Below are positions 8,444 to 17,611 of a stretch of DNA of 64,000 nt, piece after piece. How positions within the stretch are numbered: the stretch's first letter is position 1; each line of letters begins with the position of its first letter. A program made the position numbers and the translations under genes. A model generated the notes under the pieces. That model saw only the letters and a list, made by a program, of their open reading frames with translations. It was not told the origin of the DNA and searched no databases. Where the stretch lies: assembly GCA_966250385.1 (NCBI GenBank), contig CBINHC010000002.1:124001-188000 (forward strand). The letters are read 5' to 3'. The DNA comes from DASWTL01 sp966250385. GTDB taxonomy: Bacteria > Bacteroidota > Bacteroidia > Sphingobacteriales > Sphingobacteriaceae.

Positions 8444-10048
8444 ATGAACAACCCAGCAAATTCCCCAAACGGGAATCCGGAAAAACAGCGGAACACCGAC
8501 GGTTCCGGCATCCTGACCACCCGCCAGGGACATCCGGTATATGACAACCAGAACCTCCGTACGGTAGGAAACCGCGGACCGGCGACCCTGGAGAACTATC
8601 AGTTCCTGGAAAAGATGTCGCATTTCGACCGGGAACGCGTGCCGGAGCGCGTGGTGCATGCCCGGGGGACCGGGGCGCACGGATACTTCGAAGCCTACGG
8701 CACCGTCGGAGATGAACCGGTATCGAAATATACCCGGGCAAAGGTGTTCCAGGAAAAAGGAAAACGTACGCCGCTGTTCGTCCGGTTCTCAACGGTCATC
8801 CACGGCGGACATTCTCCGGAAACGCTGCGCGATCCGCGCGGCTTTGCCGTAAAGATGTATACCGAAGACGGAAACTGGGACCTGGTCGGAAACAACCTCA
8901 AAATATTCTTCATCCGGGATGCCATCAAGTTCCCGGATTTTATTCACGCGTTCAAACCGGATCCGGTCACCAACCGGCAGGATCCCGAGCGGCAGTTCGA
9001 CTTCATCAGTCAGACGCCGGAAGCGATGCATATGATCACCTTCCTGTTCTCGCCCTGGGGAATACCGGCCAATTACCGGCAGATGCAGGGTTCAGGGGTG
9101 AATACCTATAAATGGGTCAACAAGGACGGCGGGGCGGTCCTGGTCAAATACCATTGGGAACCTCTCCAGGGCATCAGGAACCTGACCACTGAGCAGGCCC
9201 AGGAGATCCAGGGAAAGAATTTCAATCATGCTACGCAGGATCTTTACGAGGCCATTGAGGAAGGCCGCTTCCCGGAATGGGAGCTCTGCGTGCAGATCAT
9301 GAGCGACGGAGAACACCCTGAGCTGGACTTTGATCCGCTCGACGATACGAAGATCTGGCCGCGCGAACAGTTTCCATGGCTGCCGGTCGGTAAAATGACC
9401 CTGAACCGGAACCCCGTCAATTTCTTTGCGGAAGTTGAACAGTCTGCTTTCGGAACCGGGGTATTGGTGGATGGACTGGACTTCTCGGACGACAAGATGC
9501 TCCAGGGCCGGACCTTTTCCTATTCGGACACCCAGCGGTACCGCGTGGGTACGAACTACCTGCAGCTCCCCATCAACGCGCCCGCGAAACCGGCAGCCAC
9601 CAACCAGCGGGACGGCCAGATGGCCTATCACCAGGATCTGACGGAAGGAATAAACCCGCACGTCAATTATGAACCCTCCAGGCTCGGCGGACTGAAGGAA
9701 GCGCCCAGGGCCGGCAAGGACCATTCCCCGATGTACCAGGCGGCCCTCGTCCGCGCGAAAATCGACCGTCAAAACAACTTCAGCCAGGCCGGGGAAACCT
9801 ACCGGGGTTTTGAAGACTGGGAACGTGACGAGCTGATCAACAACCTGGTCAACAGCCTGGCTCACGTTAAGCAGCATATTCAGGATAAGATGATCGAGCT
9901 GTTCACCGCCTGCGACGAGGATTACGGCCGCCGGGTTGCCGAGGGCATCCGTGGAGCCAAAGACCGCATGGCCGCTACCGGACCCGCTGCGACTGACCAG
10001 GCGTCCAGGAAGGCGGAGGAAGTGGCCCGTGAAGCCCGTCCCTACTGA
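8444..10048 (+). CDS. katA: Haem catalase
   Basis: A 534-residue monofunctional catalase that breaks down H2O2 to water and oxygen. The distal His 72 lies in RVVHARGTGAHG, the distal Asn 150 in DLVGNN, and the proximal haem ligand Tyr 361 in RTFSYSDTQRYR. The core is typical; there is a C-terminal tail of about 35 charged, Ala-rich residues after YGRRVAEGI. No signal peptide is seen, so the enzyme should be cytoplasmic. The ATG at 8444 is preceded by an AT-rich segment and no Shine-Dalgarno sequence. It is followed 73 bases later by an ankyrin-repeat gene, a pairing known from other bacteria. Confidence 0.97.
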   Translation: MNNPANSPNGNPEKQRNTDGSGILTTRQGHPVYDNQNLRTVGNRGPATLENYQFLEKMSHFDRERVPERVVHARGTGAHGYFEAYGTVGDEPVSKYTRAKVFQEKGKRTPLFVRFSTVIHGGHSPETLRDPRGFAVKMYTEDGNWDLVGNNLKIFFIRDAIKFPDFIHAFKPDPVTNRQDPERQFDFISQTPEAMHMITFLFSPWGIPANYRQMQGSGVNTYKWVNKDGGAVLVKYHWEPLQGIRNLTTEQAQEIQGKNFNHATQDLYEAIEEGRFPEWELCVQIMSDGEHPELDFDPLDDTKIWPREQFPWLPVGKMTLNRNPVNFFAEVEQSAFGTGVLVDGLDFSDDKMLQGRTFSYSDTQRYRVGTNYLQLPINAPAKPAATNQRDGQMAYHQDLTEGINPHVNYEPSRLGGLKEAPRAGKDHSPMYQAALVRAKIDRQNNFSQAGETYRGFEDWERDELINNLVNSLAHVKQHIQDKMIELFTACDEDYGRRVAEGIRGAKDRMAATGPAATDQASRKAEEVAREARPY

Positions 10049-10121
10049 GCGGCAACGCTGAACAAAAAATATTTATGAACCGGAACGAAAGCGGTGAGCT
10101 TTCGTTCCATTTTCCCGTGAT

Positions 10122-10601
10122 ATGGAAACTACCTCTGTACCAGGCGCGCTCTTCGATGCGGCACGGACCGGCGATGCGGCGGCGCTGAAGGACCTGTTAT
10201 TAAGAACCTCCGATCCTGATTGCCGGGATGCGCGGGGATACACCCCGCTGATCATCGCCAGTTACAACGGGAACCTGGAAGCGACCCGGGTGCTCCTGGA
10301 AGCTGGCGCCGACGTGAACGCGCAGGACGCCGGCGGCAACACGGCGCTCATGGGAGTCTGTTTCAAAGGTTATGCGGAAATTGCGGAACTGCTGATCAGC
10401 TATGGCGCGGACCTTAACATGCAGCACGGAAACGGCGGCACCACCCTGATGTTCGCCACCATGTTCGGCAGAAACGAGCTGATCAGGGTCGTGCTGCAGC
10501 ACGGCGCCGACCGGATGATCCGGGAGAATTCCGGACTGACCGCCATAGATTTGGCCGTGCGGCACGGCAACGTGGAAGCGGTGGTCCTGCTTGAGGAATG
10601 A
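10122..10601 (+). CDS. Ankyrin-repeat protein next to catalase
   Basis: A 159-residue protein built from about four ankyrin repeats, with motifs such as DARGYTPLIIASYNGNLEA, DAGGNTALMGVCFKGYAEI and NGGTTLMFATMFGRNEL. There is no signal peptide or membrane segment, so it should be cytoplasmic. In Pseudomonas aeruginosa an ankyrin protein (AnkB) encoded beside katB supports catalase activity, so a similar protective or assembly role for the upstream catalase is a reasonable inference. The short gap and same strand suggest an operon with katA. Confidence 0.88.
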   Translation: METTSVPGALFDAARTGDAAALKDLLLRTSDPDCRDARGYTPLIIASYNGNLEATRVLLEAGADVNAQDAGGNTALMGVCFKGYAEIAELLISYGADLNMQHGNGGTTLMFATMFGRNELIRVVLQHGADRMIRENSGLTAIDLAVRHGNVEAVVLLEE

Positions 10602-10626
10602 CCCCAGGCCGGTCATTCCGCTTTGC

Positions 10627-10827
10627 TCAAAGGGAGCTCAGTTCGTTAACCTCTACCGGCTGCCAGTCCCCGGCCCGTTGCTCAAACGTGACGACGTAGG
10701 TATGGCAGGTTCCGGTCTCATCATCCAGATCAACGGCCACGTCGATCCGGTTATCCTTTCTTTCTTTCAGATCCTTTTCTTTCGCGGATGCTTTTCTGAT
10801 GATCTCCTCGTCCGTATGCGCTTTCAT
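10627..10827 (-). CDS. Small hypothetical protein
   Basis: A 66-residue, highly charged protein starting MKAHTDEEIIRKASAKEKD, with a Lys/Glu-rich helical first half and a second half (NRIDVAVDLDDETGTCHTYVVTF) that looks like beta strands. The ATG at 10827 is preferred over an in-frame TTG at 10848. No family is recognised and no function is proposed. It is encoded opposite to both neighbours, with its 3' end facing the ankyrin gene. Its codon use resembles that of its neighbours. Confidence 0.6.
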   Translation of the reverse strand: MKAHTDEEIIRKASAKEKDLKERKDNRIDVAVDLDDETGTCHTYVVTFEQRAGDWQPVEVNELSSL

Positions 10828-10929
10828 GGGCTTTAATTTCGTGTGCAAGAAAAAACACTTATTTTTTCTAAAATTTATTTATAAGTTAACAACCTGAATC
10901 CAAACAACAACCAGAATCAAATCCCGAGC

Positions 10930-11817
10930 ATGAATACCATCAACCGGCTCCTTGTTTTCCTGGCCATCGGCATCAGTCTGGCAGCCTGTCAGTCCAACGT
11001 ATCCAAAAAGCAGGCCAAAGCGGCCCCGGATAAACTGTATGAAGACATGCGGATTGATTCCCTGTATCCCGCGACGCTTGAAGAGCTGCAGTTTGACTCT
11101 TCGGGAGACAGCATTTACGGGTTCTCGTACGTGGCCAACGGTAAGGGTCCCCATCCGACCGTCGTGCTGCTGCACGGTCTGCCCGGTAATGAGCGGAACC
11201 TGGACGTGGGCCAGCACCTGAGAAGGAACGGCTACAATGTCGTGTTCTTCAACTACCGGGGCAGCTGGGGCAGTCAGGGTACCTTTACCTACGAAAACAG
11301 TCTGGCCGATGTCCGCGCCGTCCTCGACCGCATCACCGATTCGGTGACCCGGGAACGGTTACGGGTAGACACCCGGAATATCTTTCTTTTCGGACACAGC
11401 ATGGGGGCCGGGCTGGCATTGATCGCCGGACTGGAAGACCCGCGTGTAAAGGGGGTGGTTGCCGTTTCGGTCTTCAATCCGTATTCGACCTTCCAGGGAA
11501 GGGCCGCCCAGGTAAACCTGATGGATATCGGATCTTACCTCGGCGGACTGGGCATGCTGAAGACGACTCCTGAAAAGTTTCTGAAAGGCATCGTCCGGCA
11601 TGTTGAGGACTACAACATCGAAAAGATGATTGCCGGAACCAGGAAACCTGTCCTGGTCATCGACGAACATGATCTGAACGATAATCTGAAAGCCTATAAC
11701 CGTCGGCGAAGCTTTGACTATGAACGGTGGAACACCGATCATGCCTTTACCGACAAGCGCCTGGCCCTGGGCATCAGGACCCAGCGCTGGCTGGACAAAA
11801 AAACGGGCCGGAAATAA
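10930..11817 (+). CDS. Alpha/beta hydrolase lipoprotein
   Basis: A 295-residue protein with a lipoprotein signal (GISLAAC, Cys at residue 20), followed by an alpha/beta hydrolase fold. The oxyanion region LLHGLPGNERN, the NYRGSWGSQG segment and the nucleophile elbow GHSMGAG (about residue 158) are clear; a late His in the TDHAF segment (about residue 275) is a candidate for the charge relay. It should be attached to a membrane on the periplasmic side and hydrolyse an ester, amide or peptide bond of unknown identity. It stands alone, with a 100-base AT-rich region upstream. Confidence 0.85.
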   Translation: MNTINRLLVFLAIGISLAACQSNVSKKQAKAAPDKLYEDMRIDSLYPATLEELQFDSSGDSIYGFSYVANGKGPHPTVVLLHGLPGNERNLDVGQHLRRNGYNVVFFNYRGSWGSQGTFTYENSLADVRAVLDRITDSVTRERLRVDTRNIFLFGHSMGAGLALIAGLEDPRVKGVVAVSVFNPYSTFQGRAAQVNLMDIGSYLGGLGMLKTTPEKFLKGIVRHVEDYNIEKMIAGTRKPVLVIDEHDLNDNLKAYNRRRSFDYERWNTDHAFTDKRLALGIRTQRWLDKKTGRK

Positions 11818-12054
11818 CCGGTCCGGGTACTGCTTCCGGAAGCCCTGAGGCGCGGGTTCCGGGCACCCGTTTGTTTCCCCTACCCGCTCCTGCCCGGCCT
11901 CTTCCGGGAGGCTAATCGATTCTTTTCAGATCCACAAATCTTTTCCGGAAATTTCCCGTAAAACAGCACAACGGTCCTGCTTTCAGGCAAGTTTTAAACA
12001 GCCTGTTTCCGATCCGGATTATTGCCTATTTTCGCACGCCTACTACTACCAGAT

Positions 12055-12924
12055 ATGAAGAAAACGATACCCCAGCTACTACTGGCCTCAGGCATCTTAT
12101 TTGCCTCATGCCAAAGTCCGGAACCGGCTTCCGGCACTGCCGCCGAACCGAAAAACATCCAGGCGCCGGATACGGTGATGGTCGCAGCGGCCAATGCTGT
12201 CGCGCCTGAAAATGCCAAACCTGCCGATGCCGCCACCGTGCTGGCCCGGAAACAGGTTCCCATCCTGTGCTATCATCAGATCCGGGACTGGACCGCCAGG
12301 GACTCCAAGGTCGCCAAGGACTATATCGTCCCTGTTGCCGATTTCAAGGCCCAGCTGAAAATGCTTGCCGACAGCGGCTACAACACAATCTTACCCGACC
12401 AGCTGTTCAGTTACCTGAACTACGGCACGGAACTTCCCGAAAAACCGATTATGCTGACCTTCGATGATACGGACCTGGACCAGTATACCATTGCTGCGCC
12501 GGAAATGAAAAAGTACGGTTTCAAGGGCGTGTTCTTCATCATGACCGTTTCGCTGGGACGTCCGAATTACATGACCAAGGCGCAGGTCCGGGAACTGTCC
12601 GATGCCGGACATGTCATCGGCTCCCATACCTGGGATCACCATAACGTAAAGAAGTACCAGGGAAATGACTGGGTGACCCAGATCGAAAAACCGACCAAAA
12701 CGCTGCAGGAGATCACGGGCAAGGAGATCCGGTACTTCGCCTATCCGTTCGGACTGTGGAACAGGGAAGCCATCCCGGAACTGAAGAAACGCGGATTCGA
12801 CGGCGCTTTCGCGCTGGCCGAGAAACGTGATGAGCACGACCCGTTGTTCACCGTTCGCCGGATCATCGCCAGCGGATACTGGAGTCCGCGGACCCTACAT
12901 AACAGCATCACCCGGAGCTTTTAA
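12055..12924 (+). CDS. Polysaccharide deacetylase family lipoprotein
   Basis: A 289-residue protein with a lipoprotein signal peptide (GILFASC, Cys 18) and a Ser/Ala/Pro-rich linker of about 50 residues, then a NodB-like deacetylase domain. LCYHQI, MLTFDD and SHTWDHHN are the usual catalytic and metal-binding motifs, and the fold ends with YFAYPFGLWN. In most members TFDD is followed by Gly; here it is TFDDTDLDQ. Likely substrates are N-acetylated envelope glycans or peptidoglycan, but this is inference. The ATG at 12055 is chosen because it begins the signal peptide directly. Confidence 0.88.
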   Translation: MKKTIPQLLLASGILFASCQSPEPASGTAAEPKNIQAPDTVMVAAANAVAPENAKPADAATVLARKQVPILCYHQIRDWTARDSKVAKDYIVPVADFKAQLKMLADSGYNTILPDQLFSYLNYGTELPEKPIMLTFDDTDLDQYTIAAPEMKKYGFKGVFFIMTVSLGRPNYMTKAQVRELSDAGHVIGSHTWDHHNVKKYQGNDWVTQIEKPTKTLQEITGKEIRYFAYPFGLWNREAIPELKKRGFDGAFALAEKRDEHDPLFTVRRIIASGYWSPRTLHNSITRSF

Positions 12925-13025
12925 TTTTCCGCGATCAGCACTTTAAAAAAAATTTCTTAAGTTAGGATACGAATCTGGTCGGGCCGGAATTAAAATGAAG
13001 GCCCGTCCTTAAAAATAATGATCCC

Positions 13026-13538
13026 ATGAAGAAATTATTTTTTTTAGTTCTGATGACCAGCCTGATCGGCATGAATGCCTTCTGTCAGCAGGACAAGAGT
13101 AAAAGACCGAGCCCTCCGGCCAAAATTTCAGCGACAACGAAGACCGGCGTGACGGTCACGGTCGACTACAGCAGACCTTCGGTAAAAGGAAGGACGATCG
13201 GACAGGACATTGCGCCGTATGGAAAAGTATGGCGCGCCGGAGCCAACGAAACGACCGTATTTGAAGTCAACAAGGATGTGAAGGTGGAGGGCCAGGCGCT
13301 TCCGGCCGGCAAATACGGACTTTACGCGATTCCCGGCGAAAAAGAATGGACGATCATCTTCAATAAGACCTGGAAGCAATGGGGAACCGAATACAGCGAG
13401 CAGGACGATGCGCTCCGGGTGAAAGTAAAGCCTGGCAAATCGTCGTCATTTAATGAAAAGCTTACCTACACCATTGCCGATAACGGCACGGTGAGTCTGC
13501 TGTGGGGCGACAGCCAGGTGGACTTCCGGGTCCGGTAA
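13026..13538 (+). CDS. DUF2911 domain secreted protein
   Basis: A 170-residue protein with a Sec signal peptide (cleavage near NAFCQQ, residue 20) followed by a DUF2911 domain. The family pattern is visible: VTVDYSRPSVKGR, YGKVWRAGANE and LPAGKYGLYAIPGEKEWTIIFNK. The family is common in Bacteroidota and has no established function. It should be periplasmic or exported. A strong terminator follows the stop codon, so it is probably a single-gene unit. Confidence 0.9.
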   Translation: MKKLFFLVLMTSLIGMNAFCQQDKSKRPSPPAKISATTKTGVTVTVDYSRPSVKGRTIGQDIAPYGKVWRAGANETTVFEVNKDVKVEGQALPAGKYGLYAIPGEKEWTIIFNKTWKQWGTEYSEQDDALRVKVKPGKSSSFNEKLTYTIADNGTVSLLWGDSQVDFRVR

Positions 13539-13560
13539 TCCGGAAAGGAGAGGAATTTCC

Positions 13561-13597
13561 AAAGAGGTCTGAGCCAGCGCTCAGGCCTCTTTTTTTG
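13561..13597 (+). terminator. Rho-independent terminator after DUF2911 gene
   Basis: A 13-bp stem with one G-U pair (arms about 13562-13574 and 13579-13591) and a four-base loop is followed by a run of T residues. It separates the DUF2911 gene from the MFS transporter gene. Confidence 0.9.
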
Positions 13598-13611
13598 TCC
13601 GTCGCCGAATG

Positions 13612-13619
13612 TATCTTTG
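13612..13619 (+). promoter_or_regulatory. -7 promoter box for MFS transporter
   Basis: TATCTTTG matches the Bacteroidota -7 consensus TAnnTTTG. Only five bases separate it from the ATG at 13625, so transcription would begin at or next to the start codon. Confidence 0.55.
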
Positions 13620-13624
13620 GGTCC

Positions 13625-14860
13625 ATGCTCTCTCATACCGCCGCTTTGTATAAAAAAGCCTATAGCGGGCTTTCCCGCGAAAACTGGTACCTGTCACTGG
13701 TCATGCTCATCAACCGGAGCGGGACCATGGTCCTGCCGTTCATGACTATCTACTGCACCCAGTCGCTGAACTTCACGATCGTCCAGGCCGGCTATATCAT
13801 GGCGCTGTTCGGAGCCGGATCCATTGCCGGCGCGTTCCTTGGCGGCAAGATCACGGATAAGATCGGTTTTTACTGGCTCCAGGTGGGTGCGCTGCTCACC
13901 GGCGGATGCTTCTATATCCTGCTGAGCTTTCTGGACACCTTTCCGACTCTGGCGATCGGGACCTTCATCCTAAGCCTTTGCAACGAATCCTTCCGGCCCG
14001 CGAATTCGACGGCTGTGGTTCGGTACAGTACCGTAGAGAACCGTACCCGTTCCTATTCCCTGAACCGGCTGGCGGTGAACCTGGGCTGGTCCCTGGGCGG
14101 CGCACTGGGCGGATTCCTGGCTTCGATCGACTATCACCTGCTGTTCTGGGTTGACGGCGCCACCAATATCCTGGCCGCAGTCCTGCTGCTCAGGCTCCTC
14201 AAGCCGGTCCCCCCTCCTGCGGCGGCAGCCAGCGAGATACTCAAAGAAAAGCCGGCCGGATCGGCCTACCGGGACGGGGTGTACCTGCTCTTCATCCTGG
14301 TTACCGTCCTGTATGCCATGTGCTTTTTCCAGCTGTTCAGCATGCAGCCGGTATTCTTCAAGAGCGAATGGCACCTGAGCGAGCAGTTCATCGGGGGACT
14401 GATGGCCCTGAACGGGCTGATCATCGCCAGTTCGGAAATGGTGATCGTACACCGTCTGGAGGGAACTCGGCCGCCCCTGATCTTCATTGCCGTCGGGGTG
14501 GTCCTGGTCGGAACCGGATACTCCCTGGTCAATATCCTGCCCGCGGCGGCGTGGGTGGCCATTGCCGCCGTGATCATCATGACCATCGGGGAGATCCTGT
14601 CGCTTCCGTTCATGAATACGTACTGGATCTCCAGGACCTCGGATCACAACCGGGGGGAATATGCCGGCCTTTATACCATGGCATGGTCCGCCGCCCAGAT
14701 CCTGGCTCCGGCGTTCGGAAGCCAGATGATCCTGCACTTCGGCTATACGACCCTGTGGTATCTCATCGCAATGATCTGTCTCCTGGCGTCGGCCGGGTTC
14801 TATGCCATTTATGTGCGGAAATCCGCCCATCCGCGGGGAATCCTTACGGGCGCAAAGTAG
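13625..14860 (+). CDS. MFS transporter
   Basis: A 411-residue major facilitator superfamily protein with about twelve hydrophobic segments. The loop between segments 2 and 3 carries GGKITDKIGFYW, the family's D-R/K-x-G loop, and RSYSLNRLAVNLGWSLGGALGG lies near segment 5, as in drug-efflux-type MFS members. Substrate is unknown. The ATG at 13625 is favoured because an exact -7 box lies five bases upstream; a longer frame extends back into the previous gene but is unlikely to be used. It is bounded upstream by a terminator. Confidence 0.88.
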   Translation: MLSHTAALYKKAYSGLSRENWYLSLVMLINRSGTMVLPFMTIYCTQSLNFTIVQAGYIMALFGAGSIAGAFLGGKITDKIGFYWLQVGALLTGGCFYILLSFLDTFPTLAIGTFILSLCNESFRPANSTAVVRYSTVENRTRSYSLNRLAVNLGWSLGGALGGFLASIDYHLLFWVDGATNILAAVLLLRLLKPVPPPAAAASEILKEKPAGSAYRDGVYLLFILVTVLYAMCFFQLFSMQPVFFKSEWHLSEQFIGGLMALNGLIIASSEMVIVHRLEGTRPPLIFIAVGVVLVGTGYSLVNILPAAAWVAIAAVIIMTIGEILSLPFMNTYWISRTSDHNRGEYAGLYTMAWSAAQILAPAFGSQMILHFGYTTLWYLIAMICLLASAGFYAIYVRKSAHPRGILTGAK

Positions 14861-15029
14861 CGTTACGCTTTATCGGCTGATCCGGAAGGTCCTGGGATTC
14901 ACCGGCGGCCGGCGGTAACCGCGTTTCCCTGATTTGTTCGCTTCTCCGGCGCGGCCGTAAAGACGCGTTCATCCGGCAGCGCCAAACAAACGTTGTACGG
15001 ATAGCGTTTTGTTTTAAAGTCAGGGTGCG

Positions 15030-15950
15030 ATGAATGATGTATTATGGATTTTCGGTGCCGATCCCATACCCTATGAAGCCATCAGTCACCTGGAAAAAAG
15101 CTCTCCCAACCTGATCGTTTATGCGCTGCCGGCCGTGGCGTTTTTTACCATCGTGGAGATCTTCGTCTCGTATTACCTGGAACGGAAAAGCTATGAAACC
15201 CGGGAAACGATAGGGTCGATCCTGGTCGGTATCGGCAACCTCTTCATCAACCTGCTGCTCAAGATCGGGCTCCTATACGGCGCGGTGTGGATCTACAACC
15301 TGGTTCCCTGGCGTATGGAACTCAGCTGGTGGACGCTCGTTCCCTGTTTTATCCTGTATGATTTCTGCAGCTACTGGTCGCACCGGATCTCCCATTTTCA
15401 CCGGTTCTTCTGGGCGACCCATGTGGTCCACCATTCCAGCGAGTACTTCAACCTGACGGTCTCATTCAGACAAAGCTGGGTACAGCATTTCAAGCTGATC
15501 TTCTTCCTCCCCATATCCTTCCTGGGATTTCACCCGGTCATCTTCTTTGTGGCCAGTCAGCTCAGCGTTTTATACCAGTTCTGGGTCCATACCGAACAGA
15601 TCAAAAAGCTTCACCCCGTCATCGAGTACTTCCTGGTCACTCCCTCCCACCACCGGGTCCACCACGGATCGCAGGACCAGTATCTGGACATGAACTTCGC
15701 AGCGACCTTCATCATTTGGGACCGGATGTTCGGAACGTTTATCGAAGAGGGTGAAAAACCACGTTACGGACTGACCTCAGGTATCCGGCATAAGATGAAT
15801 CCGATCTACCTCAACTTCCATGAATACTTTGACATGGTCCGGGATGTCCGGAACGCTCATGGGCTGAAGCAGAAATGGCATTATATATTCGGCAGCCCGG
15901 CCGATATCGCCCGTGAGAAGAAGCAGCAGGCAGCCGCCCCAGGGCCTTAG
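15030..15950 (+). CDS. Sterol desaturase / fatty acid hydroxylase family protein
   Basis: A 306-residue membrane protein with at least three hydrophobic segments and the histidine clusters of the family: HRISHFH, HVVHH and, near the C-terminal side, HHRVHHG. These would bind a di-iron centre that uses O2 to hydroxylate or desaturate a lipid chain. It should be in the inner membrane. The natural substrate is not predictable; related bacterial enzymes act on carotenoids or membrane lipids. Its TAG stop interleaves with the stop codon of the converging galM gene (four-base overlap TTAG at 15947-15950). Confidence 0.9.
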   Translation: MNDVLWIFGADPIPYEAISHLEKSSPNLIVYALPAVAFFTIVEIFVSYYLERKSYETRETIGSILVGIGNLFINLLLKIGLLYGAVWIYNLVPWRMELSWWTLVPCFILYDFCSYWSHRISHFHRFFWATHVVHHSSEYFNLTVSFRQSWVQHFKLIFFLPISFLGFHPVIFFVASQLSVLYQFWVHTEQIKKLHPVIEYFLVTPSHHRVHHGSQDQYLDMNFAATFIIWDRMFGTFIEEGEKPRYGLTSGIRHKMNPIYLNFHEYFDMVRDVRNAHGLKQKWHYIFGSPADIAREKKQQAAAPGP

Positions 15951-16993
15951 AACTCTTCCAGCCCGAACTTGAATACGGTCGTTTGCCGGTAGGTTTCGCC
16001 CGGCCGGAGCACGGTATCCGGAAAATCGGGGATATTCACGGAGTTGGGATGCTGGTGTGTCTCAAAACAGAAACCGCCGAACTTTTCATACCGTTTGCCC
16101 CCTTTTCCGGGCACACCGTTCAGGAAGCCGCCTGTATAGAACTGAACGACCGGTTCGGCACTCAGCACCTCGAGACTAATCCCGGATTTTGCGGACCACG
16201 CCCGGCCCATCAGTCCCCATTCTGCGGGGGCCTTGTTCAGCAGGAAGGCCTGGTCGTACCCGGTTTCCGGATTCCAGCCTGCGTCCACGGTCCGGGGATG
16301 CGTGAAATCATAGGGCGTGCCCTGTACGGCGAGCAATTCTCCGGTCACTACGAGATCCCCGGCCTGCGCAAAGTAGAGGCTCGCAGGGATCTCGACCCGG
16401 TGGTCTCCGATATAACCGGCCTCCCCGTGCAGGTTGAAATAGGCATGATTCGTCATATTCACGGGGGTCGGCTGATCCGTCACGGCCTGGATCTGGTAGA
16501 TCAGCTCGTCTTCGTTGGTCAGCCGGTAGGTTACATCCGTCCGGAGGTTTCCCGGATACCCGGCTTCGCCATCCGGGCTGTCATACCGGAAAGTGACCGA
16601 TGCATGGGCCGGATCAACCGAAACGATCTGCCATGGGTTCCGGCTGAAGTGCCCCCCGCCGTGCAGCTGGTTATCACCGTTATTTTTGGTCAGCTCGTGA
16701 ACCCGGCCGCCCCAGGAATAGCGGGCGCCGCCGATCCGGTTGGCATAGCGGCCCACGATCGCACCGAAATACGGGCAGTCCGCCAGGTACGATTCCGAGT
16801 AATAGTCTTCTGCATGATCAAATCCCAGGGTGACGTCCCGCATGACCCCGTCACGATCGGGAACCAGGACCGACTGGATGATGCACCCCAGGTTGGTGAC
16901 GCGCACGGTCGATCCCTTATCATTCACCAGGGTGATCCAGAAAAGATCCCGGCCCTGGTACGAAGTGAGCACTTCGGACTGGATGGCTTCCAT
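15947..16993 (-). CDS. galM: Aldose 1-epimerase (galactose mutarotase)
   Basis: A 348-residue GalM-family protein that interconverts alpha and beta anomers of hexoses. Visible family motifs are GRYANRIGGARY (about residues 80-91), NNGDNQLHGG with the catalytic His, NMTNHAYFNLHG with the second His, YDQAF, and FCFETHQHPNSVN near the C-terminus. The catalytic Glu lies in the last segment (FCFETQ-like). No signal peptide is present, so it should be cytoplasmic. The ATG at 16993 gives a normal family length. Confidence 0.94.
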   Translation of the reverse strand: MEAIQSEVLTSYQGRDLFWITLVNDKGSTVRVTNLGCIIQSVLVPDRDGVMRDVTLGFDHAEDYYSESYLADCPYFGAIVGRYANRIGGARYSWGGRVHELTKNNGDNQLHGGGHFSRNPWQIVSVDPAHASVTFRYDSPDGEAGYPGNLRTDVTYRLTNEDELIYQIQAVTDQPTPVNMTNHAYFNLHGEAGYIGDHRVEIPASLYFAQAGDLVVTGELLAVQGTPYDFTHPRTVDAGWNPETGYDQAFLLNKAPAEWGLMGRAWSAKSGISLEVLSAEPVVQFYTGGFLNGVPGKGGKRYEKFGGFCFETHQHPNSVNIPDFPDTVLRPGETYRQTTVFKFGLEEF

Positions 16994-17056
16994 AATGAAC
17001 TTTTTACGCTAATATAGAATATCCGTATTTATTTCCGGCCAACTCCCCGCATTCAT

Positions 17057-17064
17057 TACTTTTG
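17057..17064 (+). promoter_or_regulatory. -7 promoter box for RNA methyltransferase gene
   Basis: TACTTTTG is an exact TAnnTTTG match. It ends three bases before the ATG at 17068, which implies a leaderless or nearly leaderless transcript. Confidence 0.5.
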
Positions 17065-17067
17065 TTC

Positions 17068-17604
17068 ATGCGGAAATTGAAAATGGACGAACTGAACCGT
17101 CCTACGGTGGAAGAATTCCGGAACCAGCAGAAACTTCCCCTGGTGATTATCCTGGACAGCGTGCGGAGCATGCATAATGTGGGCTCCGTTTTCAGGACCG
17201 CCGACGGATTCGCCGTGGAAAAAATCTTTTTATGCGGAATCACCGGCCAGCCGCCCCACCGGGAGATCGAAAAAACGGCCCTGGGCGCAACACACTCCGT
17301 TAAGTGGGAATATGTCCAGGACGTTGCCGCGGTCATCCGCAGGCTCAAGGCGGAGCAGTTCACGATTCTTGCCGTTGAGCAGGCAGCCGGCAGCGTGATG
17401 CTGAATGACTTCCGGGCGCAGCCGGACCAGAAGTATGCCCTGATCTTCGGGAACGAAGTTCACGGCGTAAGCGAGGAGGCCATGCAGCTGATGGACACCT
17501 GCATTGAGATTCCGCAGTTCGGGACCAAACATTCCTTCAATATCGTGGTTTCCGCGGGTATAGTCCTCTGGGACCTCTGTGCAAAGCTGAAATTTAGTTA
17601 TTGA
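17068..17604 (+). CDS. TrmH/SpoU family RNA 2'-O-methyltransferase
   Basis: A 178-residue SPOUT-fold methyltransferase. All three SpoU motifs are seen: MHNVGSVFRTAD (motif 1), IFGNEVHGVSEE (motif 2) and IEIPQFGTKHSFNIVVSAGI (motif 3), forming the trefoil knot that binds S-adenosylmethionine. It would 2'-O-methylate a ribose in tRNA or rRNA; the exact target is unknown. It is short and lacks the N-terminal RNA-binding domain of RlmB. The ATG at 17068 follows directly after a -7 box; an in-frame TTG at 17062 lies inside that box and is unlikely. Confidence 0.9.
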   Translation: MRKLKMDELNRPTVEEFRNQQKLPLVIILDSVRSMHNVGSVFRTADGFAVEKIFLCGITGQPPHREIEKTALGATHSVKWEYVQDVAAVIRRLKAEQFTILAVEQAAGSVMLNDFRAQPDQKYALIFGNEVHGVSEEAMQLMDTCIEIPQFGTKHSFNIVVSAGIVLWDLCAKLKFSY

Positions 17605-17611
17605 GTTTATT

